Assembly: GCF_001940455.1 (NCBI RefSeq) | Contig: NZ_MKQR01000007.1 | Span: 395,378 to 459,377 of the forward strand | Origin: Actinokineospora bangkokensis | GTDB taxonomy: Bacteria; Actinomycetota; Actinomycetes; Mycobacteriales; Pseudonocardiaceae | DNA: 64,000 nt | Reading direction: 5' to 3' | In this document: in pieces, positions 1 through 8,652 of the stretch | How positions within the stretch are numbered: position 1 is the first letter of the stretch | Layout: each line of letters opens with the position of its first letter | Position numbers and translations under genes: made by a program | Notes under the pieces: generated by a model | Told to the model about the DNA's origin: nothing | The model's database searches: none | What the model saw: only the letters and a program-made list of their open reading frames with translations

Positions 1-258
1 GTCCTTGACCGCGGACGTGTCATCGAGAAGATGTCGCTAGAAGCAGCAGCTGCCGAGTATGTCAAGCTGCTGCGGAACGCGACCCACGGATTTGGAAGCA
101 ATAGAGCGAACGCGCAGAACCGGGTCAAGGCCCTCATGGCACACCACACTGGAGAGGTGCCCCCCGACCTGTCCCTTCTGGGTTATCTCTACCTGTTGGA
201 TCTGCTGATCGATCCGGACCGACTCCGGCGCGTCCTCTACCGCAACGGCGAGGAGTGA
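1..258 (+). CDS. Hypothetical protein, C-terminal part
   Basis: The reading frame is open from the first base of the window and ends at TGA 256-258, so this is the 3' end of a gene that starts outside. An internal ATG at 31 exists but has no clear ribosome site, and the frame upstream of it stays open. About 85 residues are visible, ending in a leucine-rich helical stretch (LLGYLYLLDLLI) and DRLRRVLYRNGEE. I do not recognise the family and assign no function. Confidence 0.6.
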   Translation, partial: VLDRGRVIEKMSLEAAAAEYVKLLRNATHGFGSNRANAQNRVKALMAHHTGEVPPDLSLLGYLYLLDLLIDPDRLRRVLYRNGEE

Positions 259-807
259 ACGTCAAGTCGGATCACTCCATCGCTGGCGTGCTCCAGTTGG
301 CTGTCGTACGCCTACGGCTCCAGCAGAGAGGTGTCGGAGGTATGCGGGGCGTCGGGCAAGAGCTTGGCGATGACCGGGTACTCGGCGGATCCGTTCCCAC
401 TGCGCCGCGTTATCGCCGCTGTCCTCGACGGATGAAGACCGGGACAGCAGTTGGCAGTTGCGTACTCCCAAACTGGCGGTGGCACCACGCGGCTGCGTGC
501 GCGTTCGCGCGGCGTCGGCCGTGTTCGCTGGGGAGTCCGCGATCCTTGAGTCGTCAACAGGCACCGTCCCAGCCGTGCCGAGCACGCTATGCGGCAAGAG
601 TTGAACGTCCACGGTTAAGCGCGGCAAACATTCTTGGCGCCTTGTCAGGGATCTCTACCACCGTCCGCAAGGGACATTGCAACACGGTGATTAACGGGAT
701 TTCCGGGGGGTAGCCGCACCTTCGTCTGGGGGGCCGCGGTGCGGATGTCACCGCGACGCTCGTCCGGGCTCGGACGGACAGGGCGCGATCGGATGCGGAG
801 GCTGCTC
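259..807. other. Gene-free stretch
   Basis: About 550 bases without a convincing gene. Open frames exist on both strands but have no ribosome site and no recognisable protein. The 3' part must hold the promoter for the SRPBCC/dehydrogenase genes that start at 808. I saw no strong hairpin or repeat. Confidence 0.5.
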
Positions 808-1809
808 ATGGCGCACCACCCGGCACGACGTACGGCAGGGCGAGCGGGGCGGGAGGGGGTGCGGCGGCGGGGTCGGTTGCTGGGGTGGCTCAGCCTCGGG
901 CTGGGTGCGGCGCAGCTGGTGGCACCGGACCGGGTGCGCCGGATCAGCGGTGTGGACGACTCCGCGCGGTCGCGGGTGGTCGTGCCGCTGGTCGGGGCTC
1001 GGGAGCTGGTGCACGCCGCCGGGCTCCTGACCAGCGGGCGCAAGGGCTTCTGGGCGTGGACCAGGGTCGCGGGCGACGCGATGGACCTGACCGCGCTGGG
1101 CGTGGCCCTCTCCCACCGCACCGGGGCCCGGCGGCGGCGGCTCGTGGGCATCACCGGCGCCATAGCCGGGATCACCCTCGTGGACGTGCTGACCGCGGTG
1201 CGGGCCGGTCGAGCGAAGGACACCGACCCCGCGCCCGGTGCGCGGGGCGCACGCGAAGGAGAACCCATGGACCTGACCGCGACGACGACCATCCGCAAAC
1301 CCGCGACGGAGGTGTACGCGTTCTGGCGCGACCTGGAGAACCTCCCCACCTTCATGGCGCACCTGGAGGAGGTGCGCACCACCGGCGACCGGACGAGCCA
1401 CTGGTCGGCCAGCGCACCGTTCGGCAAGAGCGTCGAGTGGGACGCGGAGATCACCGGCGAGACCGCCGACGAGCGGATCGAGTGGCGCTCGACCGGGGAC
1501 GCCGCCGTGCCGAACCAGGGCGCCGTCCGGTTCGTCCCCGCCCCGGACGGGGTGAGCACCGAGGTGCACGTGGCGCTGGCCTACGAGATCCCGGGCGGCG
1601 CGGTGGGCAAGGCGGTCGCCAAGTACTTCGGCGAGGAACCGCACCAGCAGCTCGACGACGACCTGCGCAGGCTCAAGCAGGTGCTGGAGACCGGGGAGGT
1701 GGCCCGGTCCGACGGCGCCCCCTGGGGCAAGCGGGCGCGCCAGGAGTTCCCGCAGCGCCCCGCGCAGCCGTTGTCCGACGCCGAACTGGAGAAGGGAGCG
1801 GGCGCATGA
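808..1809 (+). CDS. Membrane-anchored SRPBCC (cyclase/dehydrase-like) protein
   Basis: A GCGGAGG ribosome site at 795-801 supports the ATG at 808 over the in-frame ATGs at 739 and 793. The N-terminal ~120 residues are hydrophobic with several probable membrane segments ([31 protein letters not shown]). Residues ~150-300 form an SRPBCC/polyketide-cyclase-like domain, beginning [20 protein letters not shown] and containing the usual [11 protein letters not shown] motif. Such domains form a hydrophobic ligand cavity; the ligand here is unknown. The stop overlaps the start of the next gene by 4 bp (ATGA), so the two are translationally coupled. Family assignment is firm; the physiological role is not known. 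Confidence 0.85.
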   Translation: MAHHPARRTAGRAGREGVRRRGRLLGWLSLGLGAAQLVAPDRVRRISGVDDSARSRVVVPLVGARELVHAAGLLTSGRKGFWAWTRVAGDAMDLTALGVALSHRTGARRRRLVGITGAIAGITLVDVLTAVRAGRAKDTDPAPGARGAREGEPMDLTATTTIRKPATEVYAFWRDLENLPTFMAHLEEVRTTGDRTSHWSASAPFGKSVEWDAEITGETADERIEWRSTGDAAVPNQGAVRFVPAPDGVSTEVHVALAYEIPGGAVGKAVAKYFGEEPHQQLDDDLRRLKQVLETGEVARSDGAPWGKRARQEFPQRPAQPLSDAELEKGAGA

Positions 1810-2981
1810 GGGCGAACACCTGGGCGGGCCGCAACAAGGTCGAGGTCCGCGACGTGCCGGACCCGAAGATCCTCAACGGCCGCGACGCCATTGTCCGGAT
1901 CACCTCCACCGCGATCTGCGGCTCGGACCTGCACCTGGTCGACGGGTACGTGCCGACGATGCAGGACGGCGACATCCTCGGCCACGAGTTCATGGGCGAG
2001 GTCGTCGAGGTCGGCCGGGACGTGGCCCCGGACCGGCTGCGCGTCGGGGACCGGGTCGTCGTGCCGTTCCCGATCAGCTGCGGCGCGTGCGGCGCCTGCG
2101 CCGCCGAGCTGTACTCCTGCTGCGAGAACTCCAACCCCAACGCCGGGATCGCGGAGAAGATGTTCGGCCACCCGGTCGCCGGGATCTTCGGCTACTCGCA
2201 CCTGACCGGCGGGTACGCGGGCGGGCAGGCGCAGTACGCGCGGGTGCCGTTCGCCGACGTCGGCCCGGTCAAGGTCGGGTCCGACCTGACTGACGAGCAG
2301 GTGCTGTTCCTGTCCGACATCCTGCCCACCGGCTACATGGGCGCCGAGATGTGCGACATCCAGCCCGACGACGTGGTGGCCGTGTGGGGCGCGGGCCCGG
2401 TGGGCCAGTTCGCCATGGACAGCGCCCGGCTGCTCGGCGCCGCGCGGGTCATCGCCATCGACAAGGAGCCCTACCGGCTGCGGATGGCCGAGGCGGCGGG
2501 CCACACCCCGCTGAACTTCGACGAGGTCGACGTGCGGTCGGCGCTGCTGGAGCTGACCGGCGGGCGCGGCCCGGACAAGTGCATCGACGCGGTCGGCCTG
2601 GAGGCCACCCACGGCAGCGCGCACGTCGCCGCCTACGACCGGGTCAAGCAGGCCGTGCGGTCGGAGACCGAGCGCCCGCACGCGCTGCGCCAGGCGATCC
2701 TGTCCTGCCGCAGCGGCGGGGTGGTGTCGGTGATCGGCGTCTACGGCGGACTGCTGGACAAGTTCCCGGCGGGCGCGTGGATGAACCGGTCGCTGACCCT
2801 GCGCACGGGGCAGTGCCACGTGCAGCGCTACACCCAGCCGCTGCTGGAGCGCATCGAGCGCGGGGAGATCGATCCCACCCGGATCATCACCCACACCCTG
2901 CCGCTGGAGGAGGCCCCGCGCGGCTTCGAGCTCTTCAAGAACAAGCAGGAGGACTGCGAGAAGGTCGTCCTCAAGGCGTGA
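1806..2981 (+). CDS. Zinc-dependent alcohol dehydrogenase, glutathione-independent formaldehyde dehydrogenase-like
   Basis: A 391-residue medium-chain dehydrogenase starting inside the preceding stop (ATGA, 1806-1809). The N-terminus carries the catalytic-zinc region ([13 protein letters not shown], then [12 protein letters not shown]) and a cysteine cluster for the structural zinc ([16 protein letters not shown]). A Rossmann NAD-binding motif follows ([15 protein letters not shown]). Length and the extra insert before the nucleotide-binding domain fit the glutathione-independent formaldehyde dehydrogenase group, but the substrate cannot be told from sequence. It is coupled to an SRPBCC protein upstream and followed by a membrane protein, so it may act in a detoxification or stress operon. 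Confidence 0.9.
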   Translation: MRANTWAGRNKVEVRDVPDPKILNGRDAIVRITSTAICGSDLHLVDGYVPTMQDGDILGHEFMGEVVEVGRDVAPDRLRVGDRVVVPFPISCGACGACAAELYSCCENSNPNAGIAEKMFGHPVAGIFGYSHLTGGYAGGQAQYARVPFADVGPVKVGSDLTDEQVLFLSDILPTGYMGAEMCDIQPDDVVAVWGAGPVGQFAMDSARLLGAARVIAIDKEPYRLRMAEAAGHTPLNFDEVDVRSALLELTGGRGPDKCIDAVGLEATHGSAHVAAYDRVKQAVRSETERPHALRQAILSCRSGGVVSVIGVYGGLLDKFPAGAWMNRSLTLRTGQCHVQRYTQPLLERIERGEIDPTRIITHTLPLEEAPRGFELFKNKQEDCEKVVLKA

Positions 2982-3019
2982 CCGACCGACCGGCGACATC
3001 GACGAGCGAGGTGGGCACC

Positions 3020-4141
3020 GTGGACGAACGGCACCAGGTGGTGGTCGGCGTGCTGGCCGACGAGGGGTTGCCTGAGCAGGTGGTCACCTCGCTCGCCGAT
3101 GAGCTGCCCGAGGTCCTCGCCGCGCAGGTGGGCGGGCAGGCGCGGTGGCGGGTGGAGCACGTCGTCGACCAGCTGCCGCTGGACGACGACGGCGAGATCC
3201 CGATGCGGGAGCTGTCGCGGCGGCACCGGCGCGACCGGGGTTGGGACCTGCTGGTCCTGGTCACCGACCTGCCCCGGCGGTCGGGGACCAGCCCCGTCGC
3301 CGCCGGTGTCGACGTCGACCACGGCGTTGCGGTGATCTCGCTGCCCGCGCTCGGCGCCGTCCTGGTGCGGCGGCGGGCGCGGGCGCTGCTCGTCCGCGTG
3401 GTGCGGCACCTGCTGTCGCGGCGCTCCGGCGCCGAGGGCGATCCCGGTGACCAGGGCGGGGTGACGCGGTTGAGCGAGGCGCTGGCCCCCACGAAACCGC
3501 TGTCCGACGACGACGGGTCTGCTCAGACGCACGTCGCCCTGGTCGGGCTGCGCGGGAGGCTGCGGCTGCTGGCCGGGATGGTGCGCGACAACCGCCCGGG
3601 TCGGCTCGTCCCCCACCTCGCGGGCGCCACCGCGGCCGCGGCGGGGACCGCCGCCTACGGCGTCATCACCAGTTCGTTCTGGAAGCTCGCCGACGCCCTC
3701 TCCCCGCTGCGGCTGGCGGTGATCTCGGTGGTGGCCATCCTGGTGATGACGGCGTGGCTGGTCGTGTACAACCGCCTCCGGGACCGCCCCCGCGACGCCG
3801 CCGAGCGGCGCAAGGCGGTGCTGTACAACATCTCCACGGCGACCACGCTGGCGATCGGGGTGGCGTGCATGTACGCGATCCTGTTCGTGCTCTCGCTGCT
3901 CGGCGCGGCTGTGCTGATCAACAGCGACTACTTCGCGCAGACGCTGGGCCACCCGGTCGGTGCGGGGTCCTACCTGAACCTGGTGTGGCTGTGCACCTCG
4001 GTCGGCATCGTCGCGGGCGCGCTCGGGTCGAGCCTGGAGGACGAGGAGACCATCCGCAACGCGACCTACGGCCGCCGCGAGCGGGAACGGCAGGAGCGCA
4101 ACCGGCGCGAGCGGGGGCACCGGGAGTCCGCCGACCGCTGA
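3020..4141 (+). CDS. Multi-pass membrane protein of unknown function
   Basis: About 373 residues from GTG 3020, chosen for the GAGGTGGG site just upstream. In-frame GTGs at 3011 and 2978 (the latter overlapping the previous stop) are alternatives. The N-terminal half is soluble and looks domain-like (LLVLVTDLPRR; DHGVAVISLPALGAV). The C-terminal half has about four hydrophobic segments (AVISVVAILVMTAWLVVY; LAIGVACMYAILFVLSLLG; LVWLCTSVGIVAGALG) and ends in a charged RRERERQERNRRERGHR tail. No known catalytic motif was seen. It follows the dehydrogenase directly and is probably in the same operon. Confidence 0.75.
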   Translation: MDERHQVVVGVLADEGLPEQVVTSLADELPEVLAAQVGGQARWRVEHVVDQLPLDDDGEIPMRELSRRHRRDRGWDLLVLVTDLPRRSGTSPVAAGVDVDHGVAVISLPALGAVLVRRRARALLVRVVRHLLSRRSGAEGDPGDQGGVTRLSEALAPTKPLSDDDGSAQTHVALVGLRGRLRLLAGMVRDNRPGRLVPHLAGATAAAAGTAAYGVITSSFWKLADALSPLRLAVISVVAILVMTAWLVVYNRLRDRPRDAAERRKAVLYNISTATTLAIGVACMYAILFVLSLLGAAVLINSDYFAQTLGHPVGAGSYLNLVWLCTSVGIVAGALGSSLEDEETIRNATYGRRERERQERNRRERGHRESADR

Positions 4142-4202
4142 TGCCCGCCTTGGCGGCTTCGGTGCTGAACAGGTTCGTGCGCCTTGGATCCCGGTGCGGG
4201 CG

Positions 4203-4781
4203 TCACGATGCGTCAGCCGTGGCGTAGACGACGATGTTGTCCTCATAGGAGCGCTTGCCGCTGTCGAAGTCGCCGCCGCAGGTGATCAGGCGCAGGGACG
4301 GGCCGGGGGTGGGGCCGTAGACGGCCGCGGTCGGGAACTCCGCCTTGGGGTAGCGCTCGACGGCGTCGACGGTGAAGCTCGCGCTGGTGGCGTCGGAGCG
4401 GGTGACGGCGACCCGGTCACCGGGGACCAGGTCGCGCAACCGGAAGAACACCGCCGGGCCGGAGCGGGAGTCGACGTGGCCCGCGATCACCGCGGGCCCG
4501 GGGTCGCCGGGGGTGGGGCCGTCGGTGTACCACCCCGCCAGGGCGTAGTCGCTCGGTGCTTGCAGCGCCCCCGCGGCGTCGAGGGTGAGGGGCACGAGGG
4601 TCGAGTCGACACCGATCGACGGGATGGTGACCCGCTGCGCCGTGGTGGCGGCTCGCTCTGGCAGCGGCTGCGGCCCCGGGGCGGTGGTGCTGGTCGTCGG
4701 CGGCGGAGCGGTGACGGGCCGCTCCGCGGTGCCGCAGGCGGTCAGGGTGAGCAGGCAGGCGGCGGTGGCCAGGGTCCTCAT
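4203..4781 (-). CDS. Class F sortase (lipoprotein-type)
   Basis: A 192-residue exported protein, last gene of the 10199-to-4203 operon; its ATG overlaps the upstream TGA by 4 bp. A short signal peptide ends in a lipobox-like LTLTAC (Cys16), followed by a Pro/Thr linker. The sortase fold follows with all three catalytic residues visible: His102 (AGHVD), Cys168 (LITC) and Arg177 (GKRS). Class F sortases are actinobacterial transpeptidases of uncertain substrate. No LPXTG-type sorting signal is visible in the neighbouring DUF4397 protein, so the substrate may lie elsewhere, or the enzyme may act on another acceptor. Confidence 0.9.
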   Translation of the reverse strand: MRTLATAACLLTLTACGTAERPVTAPPPTTSTTAPGPQPLPERAATTAQRVTIPSIGVDSTLVPLTLDAAGALQAPSDYALAGWYTDGPTPGDPGPAVIAGHVDSRSGPAVFFRLRDLVPGDRVAVTRSDATSASFTVDAVERYPKAEFPTAAVYGPTPGPSLRLITCGGDFDSGKRSYEDNIVVYATADAS

Positions 4782-5812
4782 GCGGGGTCCTCGCAGGCGC
4801 TGAGCAGGTCGGTGGTGAGCAGGACGCGGCCCAGGGCGGTCCACGCCGCCCCGTAGTAGGTGGGCGTGCCTGCCTGGAGGGCGTCGGCCCGGTCGAGCAG
4901 TTCGGCCCGCCTGCCGGGGTCCGCGGCCGCGGCGGCGACGAGCCCGAGCGGGTGCTGCCAGTCCACCCTGGGCGTGCCGTCGAGGGCGTGCACGCCCCGC
5001 GGGTCGCCCCGGGGGACGGCGCGGGCGGCCACGGCGCGGTCGTCCTGCGCGCAGGACTCCGCGAAGCGGGGCGCGGTGCGGGCGGCGTCGAGGCCGTACT
5101 GGGGTTCGGCGGTGCCCAGCGCGGTGGGCGAGGCGCGGCCTGAACCGTCCACGGTGGACCAGTCCGGTGGCAGCCCGCCGCCCGCCATGAGGTCGTCGAG
5201 CTGGCCGCGGCCCGCGGCGGCGACCTGCGCCCAGCGCGGGTCGCCGGTCGCGCGGGCGAGGGTGGTGGTGGCCGCGGGGGACAGGTAGCTGGGGTTCACC
5301 GTGGGCGGCGCGGCCCGCGCCCAGTTGCCCGCGACGAGGAAGCGGGACCCGCCCGCCTCGGCGGTGGCGTGGTCGAGGACGGCGGTCGCGAGCGCCCGGC
5401 CGTCCGCGGCCAGCGCCGGGTCCGCGAACCGCGTACCGGCGACGACCAGCGCCCGGGCGGCGTCGAGGTCGGCGTCGGTGGCGGAGTTGGGATCGCTGAC
5501 CCGCCCGTCGACCCACCGCCAGGACAGCAGCCCGTCCGGGCGCCGCAGGTGCTCGGCGCTCCAGCGCCACACCGACCGGAACCGGTCGGCGTCGCCCGCC
5601 GCGACGGCGAGCAGCATCGCGTACGCCTGCCCCTCGCTGACGGTGTCACCGCCCTGGTCCCGGCGCACGACCCGGCCGTCGGGGTCGGCGTAGCGGTCGA
5701 GGAACGCGGCGGCGGCCGCCCTGGCGGTGCCCTGGGCCGGATCGCCCCCCGCTGAGCAGGCCGTCGCCGCGGCCAGCACGACCGCGGCGACGGCTGCGCG
5801 CAGCGGGATCAC
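4778..5812 (-). CDS. Glycoside hydrolase family 8 lipoprotein
   Basis: A 344-residue protein starting at GTG 5812, which overlaps the upstream gene's stop by 4 bp. The N-terminus is a signal peptide with lipobox (LAAATAC), so the enzyme is likely membrane-anchored outside the cell. The GH8 signatures are present: DTVSEGQAYAM, with Glu60 as the probable acid, and SDPNSATDADLDAARAL, with an Asp near 115-117. GH8 enzymes cleave beta-1,4-glucan, xylan or chitosan, and one (BcsZ) is a standard partner of bacterial cellulose synthases. Its place behind a GT2 synthase suggests a trimming or editing role for the polymer made by this operon. Confidence 0.85.
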   Translation of the reverse strand: MIPLRAAVAAVVLAAATACSAGGDPAQGTARAAAAAFLDRYADPDGRVVRRDQGGDTVSEGQAYAMLLAVAAGDADRFRSVWRWSAEHLRRPDGLLSWRWVDGRVSDPNSATDADLDAARALVVAGTRFADPALAADGRALATAVLDHATAEAGGSRFLVAGNWARAAPPTVNPSYLSPAATTTLARATGDPRWAQVAAAGRGQLDDLMAGGGLPPDWSTVDGSGRASPTALGTAEPQYGLDAARTAPRFAESCAQDDRAVAARAVPRGDPRGVHALDGTPRVDWQHPLGLVAAAAADPGRRAELLDRADALQAGTPTYYGAAWTALGRVLLTTDLLSACEDPA

Positions 5813-6675
5813 CGCGACCAGAGGTCCCGGCGGCGCAGCAGGACGGCGACACCCCCGATGACGACCACCACCAGACCCGCGGCGCCGAGACCGGCCGGGT
5901 GCGCGGCGGTGCCGCCCCCGCCGGTCTCCACCCCGCCCGCGGGCGGGGTGGGCACGCCGGACCCGTCGGCGACCGGGCGCACCTCGAAGCCGCCGCCCGG
6001 CTTGTCCAGCACGAGCAGCGACTGCACGGTGGCCGCGCGGGCGTCGACGGCCTGCTCCGAGGAGCTGCCCGAGGCGGGGGCGGTGGAACCGGGCGTGCTC
6101 GACCCGGCGACCTTCAGCGTCCAGCGCCCCTCGGGCACCTCGGCGTAGCCGGTGGCGGTGCCGTAGACGACGTCGCGGGCCAGCACCGGGCCGCCCTCGG
6201 CGACGACGTCGACCCGCTCCTGGCTCGGCGCACCCTGGATGAGCCGGACCTTGGCCTTGCCGTCGGCGGGGGCCGACAGGTCGTCGACGACCACGGCGTT
6301 GCGCAACTGGTCCCGGGTACCCACGGCCAGCACCGTCGCCGCCGACCCCGCGTCCACGCGCACGGTCCGCAGCAGCATGGCGGGGGACCGCGCGTCGGAC
6401 CCCGCGGGGCGCATCGCCACGGTGTACTCGCCGGGCCGCAGCGTGGCGTAGGGGGAGATGTCGCCGTAGGCGGCCTTGCGGATGGTCTCGCGGGCGGTGC
6501 CGTCGAACGTGGACAGGTAGACGTCGACCGCGGGGGTGTCGGGGGACAGGTGCCCGACCCGGATCCACCCGGTCGGGGTGGCCGGGGCGGCGTGGGCCGC
6601 GGCGGGGAAGCCGAGCCCGACCAGGACCGCGGCGAGCGCGGCCGCGGAGGTGGTGGCTGCCAGGGAGCGGGGCAT
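5809..6675 (-). CDS. Secreted DUF4397 protein with C-terminal membrane anchor
   Basis: A 288-residue protein with a clean signal peptide (cut near AAHAA) and a strong GGAAGGAA ribosome site. The body matches DUF4397: the WIRVGHLSPDTPAVDVYL opening is typical, followed by a second similar half (KVRLIQGAPSQERVDV). A Gly/Pro/Thr-rich linker leads to a single hydrophobic helix (GLVVVVIGGVAVLL) and the positive tail RRRDLWSR. The layout resembles a sortase substrate, but the usual LPXTG-like pentapeptide is missing before the helix. DUF4397 has no established activity. It is probably a cell-surface component of the polysaccharide operon. Confidence 0.85.
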   Translation of the reverse strand: MPRSLAATTSAAALAAVLVGLGFPAAAHAAPATPTGWIRVGHLSPDTPAVDVYLSTFDGTARETIRKAAYGDISPYATLRPGEYTVAMRPAGSDARSPAMLLRTVRVDAGSAATVLAVGTRDQLRNAVVVDDLSAPADGKAKVRLIQGAPSQERVDVVAEGGPVLARDVVYGTATGYAEVPEGRWTLKVAGSSTPGSTAPASGSSSEQAVDARAATVQSLLVLDKPGGGFEVRPVADGSGVPTPPAGGVETGGGGTAAHPAGLGAAGLVVVVIGGVAVLLRRRDLWSR

Positions 6676-6705
6676 GCTGGTGGTTCCTTCCAGTGGGGAC
6701 GCCGG

Positions 6706-8652
6706 TCAGGGGGCGGTCAGCTCACCGAGCAGCCCCGGTGGGGCGGTCGGCGGGTACGACACGGCGAGGCCGTCCGGGCCCTCGGTGGTCGAGGCGGGCC
6801 GGTACGGCGGCTGCTGGTCCCGGTAGAACCCGGCGAGGCGGGTCCCGGTGAACAGCGCCTGCCTGCGCGGCTGACCGGCGATGTCCTCCCCGGCGACGCC
6901 GGGGAAGTCGGTGACCGCCACCGGCCCCGAGGTCAGGGCGGTGGCGATGGTGCCGAGCAGGCGCGCGTCGACCTGCCCGTCGAGGAGCAGCCGCCGGGCT
7001 GGGTCGCCCAGCGCCAGCCCGGGGTTGGCCGCCAGCGCCCGGCCGAAGCGCAGGCGGGCGTCCCGGTCGGCGGCGGTCTGCCGCGCGAGCACCTCCGGGC
7101 CGCGCTTGTCCACGCGCAGGATGTCGACGCGGTCCCGGCCGGTGCCGAAGGTGGCGACCGCGGTGGCCGAGCGCATGGCCTGCTCGACGACCGGGAAGCC
7201 GTCGGGGAACGTGCGCAGCGAGTTGGTGGAGACCACCCAGTCGTAGTCCCGCCACCCGCCGGGGGCCAGCGCGACGACCGCGGGGTCGGTGTCCACCTTG
7301 TAGTACCAGACGACGTCCTCGCGGGCGCGGCCCGCGCGCACCAGGTCCACCCACAGGGCGTCGTCGACCACGACCCGGTCGTCGACCGGGACGTTGCCGC
7401 GCACCCACTCCTCGGCCTGGCGCACGGGCGCGTCCAGGTCGGCGACCAGCAGTCCCCGCCACTGGCCCGCCCACGCGGGCGCCGCGGTGGCGACCCCGAG
7501 CACGGCCGCGACGAGGACCGGCACCGCGACCCGCCGGGCGCGCGGGCGCCGGGCCCGGCGCACGGCGATGTCGAGAACCCCACCGACCAGCAGCGCGCCC
7601 AGCGGGATCATCGCGATCACGTACGGCACCGGCAGGTAGCCCGGCCGCAGCACCACCAGCAGCAGGAACAGGAACCCGGCGGCCACCGGCCGCAGCCGCG
7701 TCGACCACAGGGCGGCCACGGCGGCCACCAACGCCGCCACCGGGAAGGCCGTGTCCAGCGCGAGCCAGATCCCGGTGTTGCGGCGGCTGAGGCTCGCGGG
7801 GTCGAACAGGCTGCCGCTGGACTCGCGGCCGACCAGCTGGAACCGGACGCCGTCGAGCAGGCTGACCCGCCCGGCGCCGGGCACCAGCTCGCCCTTGAGC
7901 ACCGACAGCAGCACGTAGGACAGCCCCGCCAGGACGAACACCGACGCGGCGACGGCCAGCACGTAGCGGCGGGTGCTGCGGTCGACGTTGCGCCACACCA
8001 GCCACACCAGCACCGGGAGCAGCAGCAGGTAGGTCTCCTTGCTCAGCACCGCCACCGCGAAGGCGACCGCCGCGCCCGCGGTGGCCAGCAGGCGCCGCTG
8101 CGGGGAGAGGGCGAGCACGAACGCGCCCAGCACCCACGGGGTCGCCACGTTGTCCAGGTACACCGTGCGCTGGAACTGCAACGCCAGCGGCGACAGCGCC
8201 ATCACCGCGACGGCCGCCCCGGCGCCGAACCGCGACACCCCGAGCCTGCGGGCCAGCAGCCACAGCAGCGCCGCGCTGACCGCGGCGGCCAGCACCATGA
8301 ACTCGCGGCCCGCCGCCACGGCGTTGGGGGCGCGGTCGAACGCGCCGGTGAGCGCGGTGTAGGCCGAGATCTGGAGCCAGCCCAGGGGCGGGTGGTCGTA
8401 CCAGTAGGTGTAGTGCGACAGCTCCCCGAAGTGCGACGCGGCGTAGGCCTGCGCGACGTAGGTGCCCTCGTCGTCGATGCGCTGCGGGGCGGTGGTGAGC
8501 CCGATCCAGCGCATGAGACCGGTCAGCAGCACCAGCGGCGCCGCGACGAGCAGGGACGTGCGGCGCACGCGCAACCACTCCGCGACGCGGTGGGGACGCG
8601 GCGTGGACGCCTGCGGCCCGGTGGTGCCGGGCCGGTCGAGTGTCGTGGTCAC
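6706..8652 (-). CDS. GT39-type membrane glycosyltransferase
   Basis: About 648 residues from GTG 8652, overlapping the GT2 gene's stop by 4 bp. After a short cytoplasmic N-terminus comes an acidic first loop (RIDDEGTYVAQAYA), then the YWYDHPPLGWL motif typical of PMT/ArnT-like GT39 enzymes, then many membrane helices. A C-terminal soluble domain (~220 residues) faces outward. Such enzymes transfer a sugar from a polyprenyl-phosphate carrier to protein or glycan outside the membrane. In this operon it probably modifies the polymer made by the GT2 protein, or glycosylates the surface proteins; which of these is unclear. Confidence 0.88.
   Translation of the reverse strand: MTTTLDRPGTTGPQASTPRPHRVAEWLRVRRTSLLVAAPLVLLTGLMRWIGLTTAPQRIDDEGTYVAQAYAASHFGELSHYTYWYDHPPLGWLQISAYTALTGAFDRAPNAVAAGREFMVLAAAVSAALLWLLARRLGVSRFGAGAAVAVMALSPLALQFQRTVYLDNVATPWVLGAFVLALSPQRRLLATAGAAVAFAVAVLSKETYLLLLPVLVWLVWRNVDRSTRRYVLAVAASVFVLAGLSYVLLSVLKGELVPGAGRVSLLDGVRFQLVGRESSGSLFDPASLSRRNTGIWLALDTAFPVAALVAAVAALWSTRLRPVAAGFLFLLLVVLRPGYLPVPYVIAMIPLGALLVGGVLDIAVRRARRPRARRVAVPVLVAAVLGVATAAPAWAGQWRGLLVADLDAPVRQAEEWVRGNVPVDDRVVVDDALWVDLVRAGRAREDVVWYYKVDTDPAVVALAPGGWRDYDWVVSTNSLRTFPDGFPVVEQAMRSATAVATFGTGRDRVDILRVDKRGPEVLARQTAADRDARLRFGRALAANPGLALGDPARRLLLDGQVDARLLGTIATALTSGPVAVTDFPGVAGEDIAGQPRRQALFTGTRLAGFYRDQQPPYRPASTTEGPDGLAVSYPPTAPPGLLGELTAP

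Noticed and set aside
259..713. Open frames on both strands upstream of the SRPBCC gene
   Set aside because: No ribosome site, no domain, low-complexity basic translation.
2351..2977. Long open frame inside the zinc-dehydrogenase gene
   Set aside because: Arg/Ala/Gly-rich reading in the shifted frame of a GC-rich gene; only its end after 2978 is real.
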